Under the pieces are notes generated by a model that was not told where the DNA came from, did not search any database, and was given only the letters and a program-made list of their open reading frames with translations. From Mycolicibacterium crocinum (GTDB taxonomy: Bacteria; Actinomycetota; Actinomycetes; Mycobacteriales; Mycobacteriaceae): a stretch of 64,000 nt of DNA. This document shows, in pieces, positions 15,714 to 23,810 of this stretch (position 1 is the first letter of the stretch; each line of letters starts with the position of its first letter). A program made the translations under genes and the position numbers. The stretch is taken from NCBI RefSeq assembly GCF_022370635.2, contig NZ_CP092362.2, positions 3,410,001 to 3,474,000 of the forward strand, given 5' to 3'.

Positions 15714-17297
15714 ATGAGCACCGACGTCACCGAGCCCGCGACACCGCCGAGCGAGCTGAGGATTCCGTGGTGGACCCGCGGTGACCTCAACGCCTTCTTC
15801 GGGCTCGGGTTCAACATTCTGGTCAACGTCCTCACTCTGACCACGCTGATGATCGGCGTGGTCAAGCTGCCCGCCGACGACGTGCTCGGCACCGTCCTGC
15901 CCGCGCTCGGCGTGGCCCTGGTGCTGGGCAACCTCTACTACACGTTCCTGGCGCGCCGGTTGGCGCGACGGGAGAACCGCAGCGACGTCACCGCTCTGCC
16001 GTACGGGCCGAGCGTGCCGCACATGTTCATCGTGGTGTTCGTCGTGATGCTGCCGGTGTATCTCGCCACCAAGGATCCGATTCAAGCCTGGCAGTCCGGT
16101 CTGGCATGGGCGTTCATGATCGGCGTCATCGTCATCATCGGCGGGTTCGTCGGGCCGTACATTCGCAAACCCACGCCGCGCGCGGCGATGCTGGGCACGC
16201 TGGCCGGAATCTCGATCACGTTCATCTCGATGCGACCTGCGGCGCAGATGTGGGAGGCCGCATGGATCGGCCTTCCGGTCTTGGCGATCATCTTGATCGG
16301 CTTCTTCACCGACGTGAAGCTGCCGGGCAACATTCCGGTCGGCCTGGTCGCGCTGTTGGTCGGCACCGCGATCGGGTGGATCGGTGGGTTCATGTCGGCG
16401 CCCGACGTGAGCAAGGCGGTCTCCGACATCGCGATCGGTATCCCCGACCTTCGCCTCGACCTGTTGTGGTCCGGCCTGTCGCATCTGGCTCCGCTGCTGG
16501 GAACCGCAATTCCGTTGGGCGTCTACAACTTCACCGAGGCGATGAGCAATGTGGAGAGTGCTGCGGCGGCCGGGGACAACTACAACCTGCGCAGCGTGTT
16601 GCTTGCCGACGGAGCCGGCGCGGTGATCGGATCGGCGTTCGGTTCACCGTTCCCGCCCGCGGTCTACATCGGCCACCCGGGCTGGAAGGACGCCGGCGGG
16701 CGGGCGGGCTACTCACTGGCCAGCGGCGTGGTGATCGGATTGCTGTGCTTCCTCGGGTTATTCGGCGTGCTGGCCGCGCTGCTGCCGGTGCCGGCAATCG
16801 TGCCGATCCTGCTCTACATCGGTCTGCTGATCGGTGCCCAGGCCTTCCAGGCGGTACCGCGGCTGCACGCGGTCGCGGTCGTCGCCGCGCTGCTACCGAA
16901 CCTCGCGCAATGGGCCAGCGGGCTGATCGACAACGCGTTGAACGCGGCCGGGACGTCGGCGGCCAAGGTCGGCATGGATGCCCTCGGCGGCGCCGGTGTG
17001 GTGTACGACGGACTCCAGACCCTTGGTGAGGGCGCGATCCTGGTGGGTCTGCTGCTGGGCACGATGGTGACGTTCATCCTGGAGAAGAAGTTCCGCTACG
17101 CCGCGCTGGCGTCGGTGGTGGCCGCGGCGCTGTCGTTTATCGGCCTGGTCCACGCGCCGGAGATCGCCTGGGCCGCCAATCCTCAAGTGGCGCTGGGGTA
17201 TTTGTTCTTCGCGGTGGTGTGCCTGGCGTACTCATTGCTGCCTGGCGCGAAGGAGCCGGTGACGGTCGACGAATCCGATATCGTCGCCGGGCACTAG
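15714..17297 (+). CDS. NCS2-type (xanthine/uracil-like) membrane permease
   Basis: 527 aa from ATG 15714, with AAAGG upstream. About 12-13 hydrophobic segments are visible. Motifs such as FFGLGFNILVNVLTLTTL near the start, TALPYGPSVPHMF, and NFTEAMSNVESAAAAGDNYNLRSV followed by GSAFGSPFPPAVYIGHPGWKDAGGR place it in the nucleobase/ascorbate transporter superfamily, in a branch with an NFTEAMSNVE signature rather than the classic QNxG. It is an inner-membrane transporter of unknown solute. Its stop shares CTAG with the facing cupin gene. Confidence 0.75.
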   Translation: MSTDVTEPATPPSELRIPWWTRGDLNAFFGLGFNILVNVLTLTTLMIGVVKLPADDVLGTVLPALGVALVLGNLYYTFLARRLARRENRSDVTALPYGPSVPHMFIVVFVVMLPVYLATKDPIQAWQSGLAWAFMIGVIVIIGGFVGPYIRKPTPRAAMLGTLAGISITFISMRPAAQMWEAAWIGLPVLAIILIGFFTDVKLPGNIPVGLVALLVGTAIGWIGGFMSAPDVSKAVSDIAIGIPDLRLDLLWSGLSHLAPLLGTAIPLGVYNFTEAMSNVESAAAAGDNYNLRSVLLADGAGAVIGSAFGSPFPPAVYIGHPGWKDAGGRAGYSLASGVVIGLLCFLGLFGVLAALLPVPAIVPILLYIGLLIGAQAFQAVPRLHAVAVVAALLPNLAQWASGLIDNALNAAGTSAAKVGMDALGGAGVVYDGLQTLGEGAILVGLLLGTMVTFILEKKFRYAALASVVAAALSFIGLVHAPEIAWAANPQVALGYLFFAVVCLAYSLLPGAKEPVTVDESDIVAGH

Positions 17298-17677
17298 TCC
17301 CTGACGAACGGGACCTCGGCGCCGTCGGCAAGCACGACGTAGAGCCGCCGCCACGGCTCCTCACCCACCAGCCGCCACTGATGACCGGAGCCCACGGTGT
17401 CCTCGGCCAGCAGAACGTCGCCGGGGGTCAGGGTGAACTCCTCGCCGTCACGAGTAGTGAACACCAGCGTCCCGGCGAGCGTCACGACGAGCTGACGCAC
17501 CGGTGCGGTATGCCAGGCCAGCGTCCCACCGCTGGCGGTCTCCTCCGCCGTCACCCGGGTCGAGGCCATCGCCGTCGACACCAGGTCGTCGTTGCGTCCT
17601 GACGTCAGATCGAGGCGTCCGATCTGGACGTGGGAGCCCCCATCGGGTCCGGTGAACAGACGCACGCAGCGAATCAC
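17294..17677 (-). CDS. Cupin-domain protein
   Basis: 127 aa from GTG 17677, with AAAGGG seven bases upstream. The core has WHTAPVRQLVVTLAGTLVF and LTPGDVLLAEDTVGSGHQWRLVG, the two cupin motifs. The metal-binding first motif is reduced to one His, so a strong metal enzyme is less sure. It may be a small sensor or isomerase. Divergent to the TPR gene by 68 bases and convergent with the permease. Confidence 0.7.
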   Translation of the reverse strand: MIRCVRLFTGPDGGSHVQIGRLDLTSGRNDDLVSTAMASTRVTAEETASGGTLAWHTAPVRQLVVTLAGTLVFTTRDGEEFTLTPGDVLLAEDTVGSGHQWRLVGEEPWRRLYVVLADGAEVPFVRD

Positions 17678-17745
17678 GGTGCACCCTTTCGTTCTGGTCG
17701 GTTGCAACGGTATCGGCACTCGGCGCGCTGCCCTAGGGTGAGCGC

Positions 17746-19434
17746 ATGGCGGTTCCGCTCGGCGACACTGAGCCGTACTACGACCTCGGCAGCTACCACC
17801 GGCCCGTCGACACCCCCTCACCGCAAGCGCAGGTGTGGTTCGACCGTGGACTGGTGTGGGCGTACGCCTTCAACCACGAAGAGGCGATCACCTGCTTTGA
17901 GCGTGCGCTGGCGCTCGACGCCGACCTCGCGATCGCCCGGTGGGGCATCGCGTATGCGATCGGGCCGAACTACAACAAGGGCTGGGAGGCCTTCGATCCC
18001 GTCGACCTCGCGGCGTCGCTGGCCCGGGCGCGGATGGAACTGGAGCTCGCCGCCAAGAGCCGCGGCAGTGTCGTCGAGCATGCTTTGATCGCGGCGCTGG
18101 CCGCCCGCTTCCCCACCGACGATCCTTCTGACGCGGACGCATTGGCCGCGGGGCATGTCGCCTACGCCGACGCCATGACGGAGCTGGCGCGGGCGTATCC
18201 CGACGACGTGGACGTGCTGGCGCTGGCCGCCGACGCGTTGGTGAACATCACGGCATGGGCGTTGTGGGACACCGGAACCGGGGAGCCCGCGCCCGGTTCA
18301 CGAGTGGTGGAGGCAAAGCAACTGTTGGACGCGGCGTTGCGCAGCGACGCGGGCCGTAGCCACCCCGGGGTGCTGCACCTGTACCTCCATGCGATGGAGA
18401 TGTCCGCGCATCCCGAGGACGCGCTACCTGCCGCCGACCTGTTGCGCGGCCTGGTGCCCGACGCCGGCCACCTGCAGCACATGCCGTCGCACATCGACGT
18501 GCTGTGCGGCAACTACCGAGACTCGGTGCTGGCCAACCAATCTGCGGTGTCCGCCGATCGGCGCTTCGTCGCGCACGCCGGACCGCTGAACTTCTACTCG
18601 CTCTACCGGGCGCACGATCTGCACTTCATCGTGTACTCGGCGATGTTCGCCGGCCAGTCGCAGATCGCGCTGCAGGCCGCCGACGAACTGTCCGGTCAGC
18701 TGACTCCGGAGCTACTGTCCATCGAATCGCCGCCGATGGCCGACTGGCTGGAAGCGTTCGTCCCGCTGCGGGTGCATGTGCTGATCCGGTTCGGCCGCTG
18801 GGACGAGCTGATCGCCGAGCCGCTTCCCGACGTTCCCGAACTGTATTGCAGCACAACGGCAACCATCCACTACGGGCGCGGTGTCGCGCATGCCGCCAAG
18901 GGGGAGGTGGTTCAGGCTGCAGCTGAGCGGGAAGCGTTCGCGGCGGCGTATGCCCGCGTCCCGGAGTCGCGGTATCTGTTCAACAACACCAGCCGCGACA
19001 TTCTGGCGGTCGCCGCCGCCATGCTCGACGGTGAGATCGCCTATCGGGAAGGCGATTTCGAGTCGGCCTTCGATCACCTGCGGCGGGCGATCGCCCTCGA
19101 CGACGCGCTGCCCTACGACGAACCGTGGGGGTGGATGCAGCCCACGCGGCACGCCTACGGCGCGCTGCTGCTCGAACAGGGCCGGGTCGAGGATGCTGCC
19201 GCGGTGTATGCCGCCGACCTCGGCCTGGACCCGACGCTGAGCCGGCCGTGTCAGCATCCGGGCAATGTCTGGAGCCTGCACGGCTATCACGAATGCCTGC
19301 AGCGACTGGGACGCGACGCCGAAGCCGGAATCATCGGCCGCCAGCTGGAGTTGGCCAAGGCCCGCGCCGACGTCCCGATTCTGGCGTCCTGCCTGTGCCG
19401 GCTCGAGGTTGTCGACCAGGACTGCTGCCATTGA
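17746..19434 (+). CDS. TPR-repeat protein with HxxHMPSHI motif and cysteine-rich tail
   Basis: 562 aa, ATG preceded by AGGGTGAG. TPR-like helices are visible from residue 25 (AQVWFDRGLVWAYAFNHEEAITCFERALALD) to the C-terminus. A conserved-looking HLQHMPSHIDVLCGNY lies in the centre (about residue 243), preceded by LHLYLHAMEMSAHPE. The tail holds a CLC and terminates in DCCH. The His cluster and the terminal Cys pairs could bind metal; this is my inference. No signal peptide. I recall similar proteins in soil bacteria annotated only as TPR proteins, so the biochemical role is open. Confidence 0.65.
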   Translation: MAVPLGDTEPYYDLGSYHRPVDTPSPQAQVWFDRGLVWAYAFNHEEAITCFERALALDADLAIARWGIAYAIGPNYNKGWEAFDPVDLAASLARARMELELAAKSRGSVVEHALIAALAARFPTDDPSDADALAAGHVAYADAMTELARAYPDDVDVLALAADALVNITAWALWDTGTGEPAPGSRVVEAKQLLDAALRSDAGRSHPGVLHLYLHAMEMSAHPEDALPAADLLRGLVPDAGHLQHMPSHIDVLCGNYRDSVLANQSAVSADRRFVAHAGPLNFYSLYRAHDLHFIVYSAMFAGQSQIALQAADELSGQLTPELLSIESPPMADWLEAFVPLRVHVLIRFGRWDELIAEPLPDVPELYCSTTATIHYGRGVAHAAKGEVVQAAAEREAFAAAYARVPESRYLFNNTSRDILAVAAAMLDGEIAYREGDFESAFDHLRRAIALDDALPYDEPWGWMQPTRHAYGALLLEQGRVEDAAAVYAADLGLDPTLSRPCQHPGNVWSLHGYHECLQRLGRDAEAGIIGRQLELAKARADVPILASCLCRLEVVDQDCCH

Positions 19435-19451
19435 GGCAGTAATCTCGACAG

Positions 19452-20168
19452 GTGCACGACGGCCTCGAACCTCCCTCGCCGGTCCTTCCGACGCGGCGCG
19501 GCTGGCCCGGCCGGGTCGTGCATTTCATCGGCAGCGCACCGATCACCTTCGGCTGGCTGGCGGTGCTGTTCCTGACCACGATCGCCCAGCACCTGCTGCC
19601 GCACTGGCACCTGCTCGAGCTGCTGCGCAAGGACTCGACCAATCTGCACCACCTCGCCTCCGACCCGATCCGCGTGCTGATCACCAGCCTGCTATGGCTC
19701 GACGGCGCAGCCTGGTGGCCGTATCTGATCGGGTTCTGCCTCTTTCTGGCACCCGCCGAACGCTGGCTGGGCCATCTGCGTTTCGTGATCGCCGGGCTGA
19801 TCGCCCACATCGTCGCCACCTATGCCAGTGAGGGATACCTGTACTGGCAGATCCAGGAGGCAATGATCTCACCGCGGTACCTCAACGCCCGCGATATCGG
19901 GGTCAGCTATTTCGCCGTCGGCATCGTCGGCCTACTGACGTACCACATCGCGCGGCCGTGGCGCTGGCTGTATCTGTTCATCGCGCTCGCCTACTGCATC
20001 GGGAATGTGGTGATCACGCCGGCGTTCACCCCGGTGGGACACCTGGTCGCGCTGTTCGTCGGGCTCGCCTGCTATCCGCTGGCCCGTGGCCGTCCGGGCT
20101 CGCCGGTGGATCCGATGCGGCTGCTGGACCTTTGGCGCTTCCGGCATCCTCCGACACCGGTTGCGTAA
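19452..20168 (+). CDS. Rhomboid-like membrane protein
   Basis: 238 aa, GTG start 17 bases after the TPR stop. Five or six hydrophobic segments are seen. In place of the rhomboid protease GxSG there is DIGVSYFAVG (Ser present, second Gly replaced by Tyr). A later TPVGHLVALFVGL carries the His expected of a Ser-His dyad. A HHLASDPIRVLITSLLW segment replaces the usual HxxxN part. It may be an active intramembrane protease or an inactive relative. It is probably cotranscribed with the TPR gene. Confidence 0.65.
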   Translation: MHDGLEPPSPVLPTRRGWPGRVVHFIGSAPITFGWLAVLFLTTIAQHLLPHWHLLELLRKDSTNLHHLASDPIRVLITSLLWLDGAAWWPYLIGFCLFLAPAERWLGHLRFVIAGLIAHIVATYASEGYLYWQIQEAMISPRYLNARDIGVSYFAVGIVGLLTYHIARPWRWLYLFIALAYCIGNVVITPAFTPVGHLVALFVGLACYPLARGRPGSPVDPMRLLDLWRFRHPPTPVA

Positions 20169-20179
20169 GCTCAGACAGC

Positions 20180-20659
20180 GTGGCGCTCGACGACGAGGAC
20201 ATCCGGCGGCTCGGCCGCTGCGTGGAGCTTGCCCGCACCGCGCTGAACGCCGGTGACGAGCCGTTCGGCTCGATCCTGGCCGGCGCCGACGGCACAGTCC
20301 TGTTCGAGGATCACAACCACGTGGCCGGCGGGGATGCCACCGCCCATCCCGAGTTGGCGATCGCCCAGTGGTCTTCTGCCAACCTGTCCCCCGATCAGCG
20401 CGCCGCCGCCACCGTCTACACCTCCGGCGAGCACTGCCCGATGTGCGCGGCCGCGCACGCATGGGTTGGCTTGGGCCGCATCGTTTTTGCCGTCGCCGGT
20501 GAGCAATTGGCCCGCTGGCTGGCCGAGTGGCACGCGCCGCTGCCGCCGGTGGCGCCGCTGCCGATCACCACGATTGCCCCACATCTGACGGTCGACGGCC
20601 CCGCTCCTGGGTATCAGGACGAGATGAAGACTCTCTACGCCGCGAAGTTCGCGCCATGA
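20180..20659 (+). CDS. Nucleoside/cytidine deaminase-family zinc enzyme
   Basis: 159 aa from GTG 20180, 11 bases after the rhomboid-like stop. The zinc site is AHPELA (an HPE in place of the usual HAE) and EHCPMCAAAH (PCxxC type), with the catalytic Glu retained. The family removes amino groups from guanine, cytosine or adenosine derivatives. The Pro in the HPE motif is found in some guanine-deaminase-like members, but the substrate cannot be fixed. Its stop overlaps the amylase start (ATGA). Confidence 0.75.
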   Translation: MALDDEDIRRLGRCVELARTALNAGDEPFGSILAGADGTVLFEDHNHVAGGDATAHPELAIAQWSSANLSPDQRAAATVYTSGEHCPMCAAAHAWVGLGRIVFAVAGEQLARWLAEWHAPLPPVAPLPITTIAPHLTVDGPAPGYQDEMKTLYAAKFAP

Positions 20660-21963
20660 GCGACTGGGTTCGCCACGCCATCTGGTGGCACGTCTATCCG
20701 CTGGGTTTCGTCGGCGCGTTCCCGGCCGCCGACCCACCCGGTCCCGGCGAGCACCGGCTGAGCCGCCTGGTCGACTGGCTCGACCATGCGGTCGAACTCG
20801 GCACCTCGGGGATCGCGCTCGGCCCGGTGTTTGCCTCCCGCACCCACGGGTACGACACCACCGACCACTACCGCGTCGACCCCCGGCTTGGTGACGACGG
20901 CGACTTCGATCACCTTGTCGCCGAAGCGCACCGGCGTGGGCTGCGCGTGCTGCTCGACGGCGTGTTCAACCATGTCGGAACGGATTTCGAGCGTTATCGG
21001 CGGGCTGTCGAAGGCACCGACCCGGACGCCCGGGCGTGGTTCCGCGGCCGGCCCGGCCACTTCCATACCTTCGAAGGCCACAGCGAGCTCGTCACCCTCA
21101 ACCACAAGAGCCCGGTTGTCGTCGACTACGTCGCCGACGTGATGAACCACTGGCTCAGCCGGGGCGCCGACGGCTGGCGGCTGGACGCCGCATACGCGGT
21201 GCCGGAGTCGTTCTGGGCGCAGGTGCTCCCCCGCGTACGCCAGGCCCACCCGGACGCATGGTTCGTCGCCGAGGTGATCCACGGCGACTACGCGGCGTTC
21301 GTCGACGGCTCCGGGGTCGACTCGGTGACCCAGTACGAGCTATGGAAGGCGATCTGGAGCAGCCTCAACGACGGCAACTTCCACGAGCTCGACTGGGCGC
21401 TGCAGCGCCACAACGACTTTCTGTCGCGCTTCGCGCCACTGACGTTCGTCGGCAATCATGACGTCACCCGCATCGCCAGCAAGCTGGAGCGCCCCGAGCA
21501 GGTGGCGCACGCGCTCGTGCTCCTGTTCACCACCGGCGGCGTCCCCAGCATCTACGCCGGTGACGAACTCGGATACCGCGGCGTCAAGGAAGAACGGGCC
21601 GGCGGCGACGACGCGGTGCGTCCCGAATTCGGGACGCCACCGGTTCCGCTGGACGCCGCGGGGCGCGAGGCCTGGAACCTGCACCAGTACCTGATCGGGC
21701 TGCGCCGGCGAAACTCGTGGCTGTTCGACGCGAAAACAACTGCGCTGCAATTGGACAACCGCGGGTACGCCTACGAGACCCGCAGCGGTGACGAGGCGCT
21801 GATCGTCGCGCTCAATATCGACGACTCGCCGATGTCGCTGCCGGTGGCCACGCTCATCGGCGGGCAGGCCCAACTGGTGGGTGGCACGGGGGCGCCCCCG
21901 GAAGAGGTCGTCGACGAGGTCGTCGTCCCGCCGCAGGGCTGGCTGGTACTGCGCCCGCTATAG
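20656..21963 (+). CDS. Glycoside hydrolase family 13 alpha-amylase-like enzyme
   Basis: 435 aa, ATG in a four-base overlap with the deaminase stop. The GH13 conserved regions are complete: DGVFNHVG (101-108), DGWRLDAA with nucleophile Asp177, VAEV with acid/base Glu206, and GNHDVTRI with His268 and Asp269. No signal peptide, so it acts in the cytosol, probably on maltodextrins, trehalose or glycogen-derived sugars. The short length suggests a minimal (beta/alpha)8 barrel plus a small C-domain. Its stop overlaps the facing DUF1810 gene by six bases in the palindrome CGCTATAGCG. Confidence 0.85.
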   Translation: MSDWVRHAIWWHVYPLGFVGAFPAADPPGPGEHRLSRLVDWLDHAVELGTSGIALGPVFASRTHGYDTTDHYRVDPRLGDDGDFDHLVAEAHRRGLRVLLDGVFNHVGTDFERYRRAVEGTDPDARAWFRGRPGHFHTFEGHSELVTLNHKSPVVVDYVADVMNHWLSRGADGWRLDAAYAVPESFWAQVLPRVRQAHPDAWFVAEVIHGDYAAFVDGSGVDSVTQYELWKAIWSSLNDGNFHELDWALQRHNDFLSRFAPLTFVGNHDVTRIASKLERPEQVAHALVLLFTTGGVPSIYAGDELGYRGVKEERAGGDDAVRPEFGTPPVPLDAAGREAWNLHQYLIGLRRRNSWLFDAKTTALQLDNRGYAYETRSGDEALIVALNIDDSPMSLPVATLIGGQAQLVGGTGAPPEEVVDEVVVPPQGWLVLRPL

Positions 21964-22374
21964 CGACTCAAGCGTCCGCGCGTCCTGCTCCCCGCCGTAG
22001 AACTTGTCAAGCACCGCGAGGAAGTCGGCGTTGTCGTCAGTGGCTCGCGCGAACAGCGTCATCGACGAACGCACCTTGAGGTTGTCGGGCCAGCCGAAGA
22101 TGTCGTCGACCGAGCGGCCGTTGATCGCCGTGACCAGCCGGGCGCATTCGCGCAGGCGCGTCCCGAGCACCGGATGCGCCAGGTAAGCCTGCGCCTCAGC
22201 GAGGGAATCGATCCCGAAATGCTTTGCCGTTGAACTACTTCCGAGTGCGGCGAGCTGCGGGAAGATGAACCAGATCCAGTGGCTGCGCTTGGCGCCGGCC
22301 CGCAGCTCGGCGAGCACCTGGTCATAGACGCGGTCCTGGGCATCGACGAAGCGTTGCAGATCGAACGGGTCCAT
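21958..22374 (-). CDS. DUF1810-family protein
   Basis: 138 aa, ATG 22374. The sequence follows the DUF1810 pattern from end to end: FDLQRFVDAQDRVYDQVLAELRAG, SHWIWFIFPQLAALG, HPVLGTRLRECARLV, FGWPDNLKVRSSMTLFA. Small cytosolic all-alpha protein with no established activity. It converges on the amylase gene. Confidence 0.8.
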   Translation of the reverse strand: MDPFDLQRFVDAQDRVYDQVLAELRAGAKRSHWIWFIFPQLAALGSSSTAKHFGIDSLAEAQAYLAHPVLGTRLRECARLVTAINGRSVDDIFGWPDNLKVRSSMTLFARATDDNADFLAVLDKFYGGEQDARTLESL

Positions 22375-22535
22375 GCCTCGACTCTACCGTTGCCTTCGCG
22401 TGACCTTTCCGTTATTGATGCCAGATCAAAGGCGTTGGCGTGCTGGATATCCCGAGTCCAGCGCGTCTCCTGATCGTTAGCGAACCGCGATATGCCACAC
22501 CGCCGCGCGTGCCGAGTCCGCGCTACGCACCGTGA

Positions 22536-23597
<1,062 letters not shown>

Positions 23598-23612
23598 TTT
23601 ACCCCCGACAAC

Positions 23613-23658
23613 AGCGAGCCTGTCGCCACCCCCCGGCGGCAGGCTCGCTGCTTTGTGT
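23613..23658 (+). terminator. Strong hairpin terminator after the antigen 85-type gene
   Basis: AGCGAGCCTGTCGCC (23613-23627) pairs with GGCGGCAGGCTCGCT (23635-23649), 15 base pairs with one U-G wobble and a seven-base loop, followed by GCTTTGTGTG. Confidence 0.8.
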
Positions 23659-23677
23659 GTGGGCGACCGAGTAGATG

Positions 23678-23745
23678 CGGCGCCGAGCGTCACGCCTGCG
23701 TCACGCTCGGCATTGAGCGTGACTCCAGCGTGACGTTCGGCGCCG
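23678..23745. repeat. Large imperfect palindrome (31-base arms, 6-base loop)
   Basis: Arms 23678-23708 and 23715-23745 match at 27 of 31 positions around GGCATT. The arms are built from repeated CGTCACGC/GCGTGACG units, two per arm. It lies between the antigen 85-type terminator and the lon promoter. It could be a dispersed palindromic element or a regulatory hairpin. Confidence 0.65.
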
Positions 23746-23754
23746 GACGGCCGG

Positions 23755-23780
23755 GGAACAAACTGGAACCAGTCAAGGTT
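23755..23780 (+). promoter_or_regulatory. Candidate SigH/SigE-type stress promoter of lon
   Basis: GGAACA (23755-23760) and GTT (23778-23780) are 17 bases apart, which fits the known consensus of the mycobacterial extracytoplasmic/heat sigma factors. The predicted start lies about 20-25 bases before the lon ATG, and the ribosome site GGAGG (23802-23806) follows. Confidence 0.5.
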
Positions 23781-23810
23781 GAGTCGGTCAGACTGAACTT
23801 TGGAGGATTG

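Noticed and set aside
23655..23810. Upstream extension of lon
   Set aside because: It would translate the palindrome and the promoter; ATG 23811 has a proper ribosome site and the usual Lon N-terminus.
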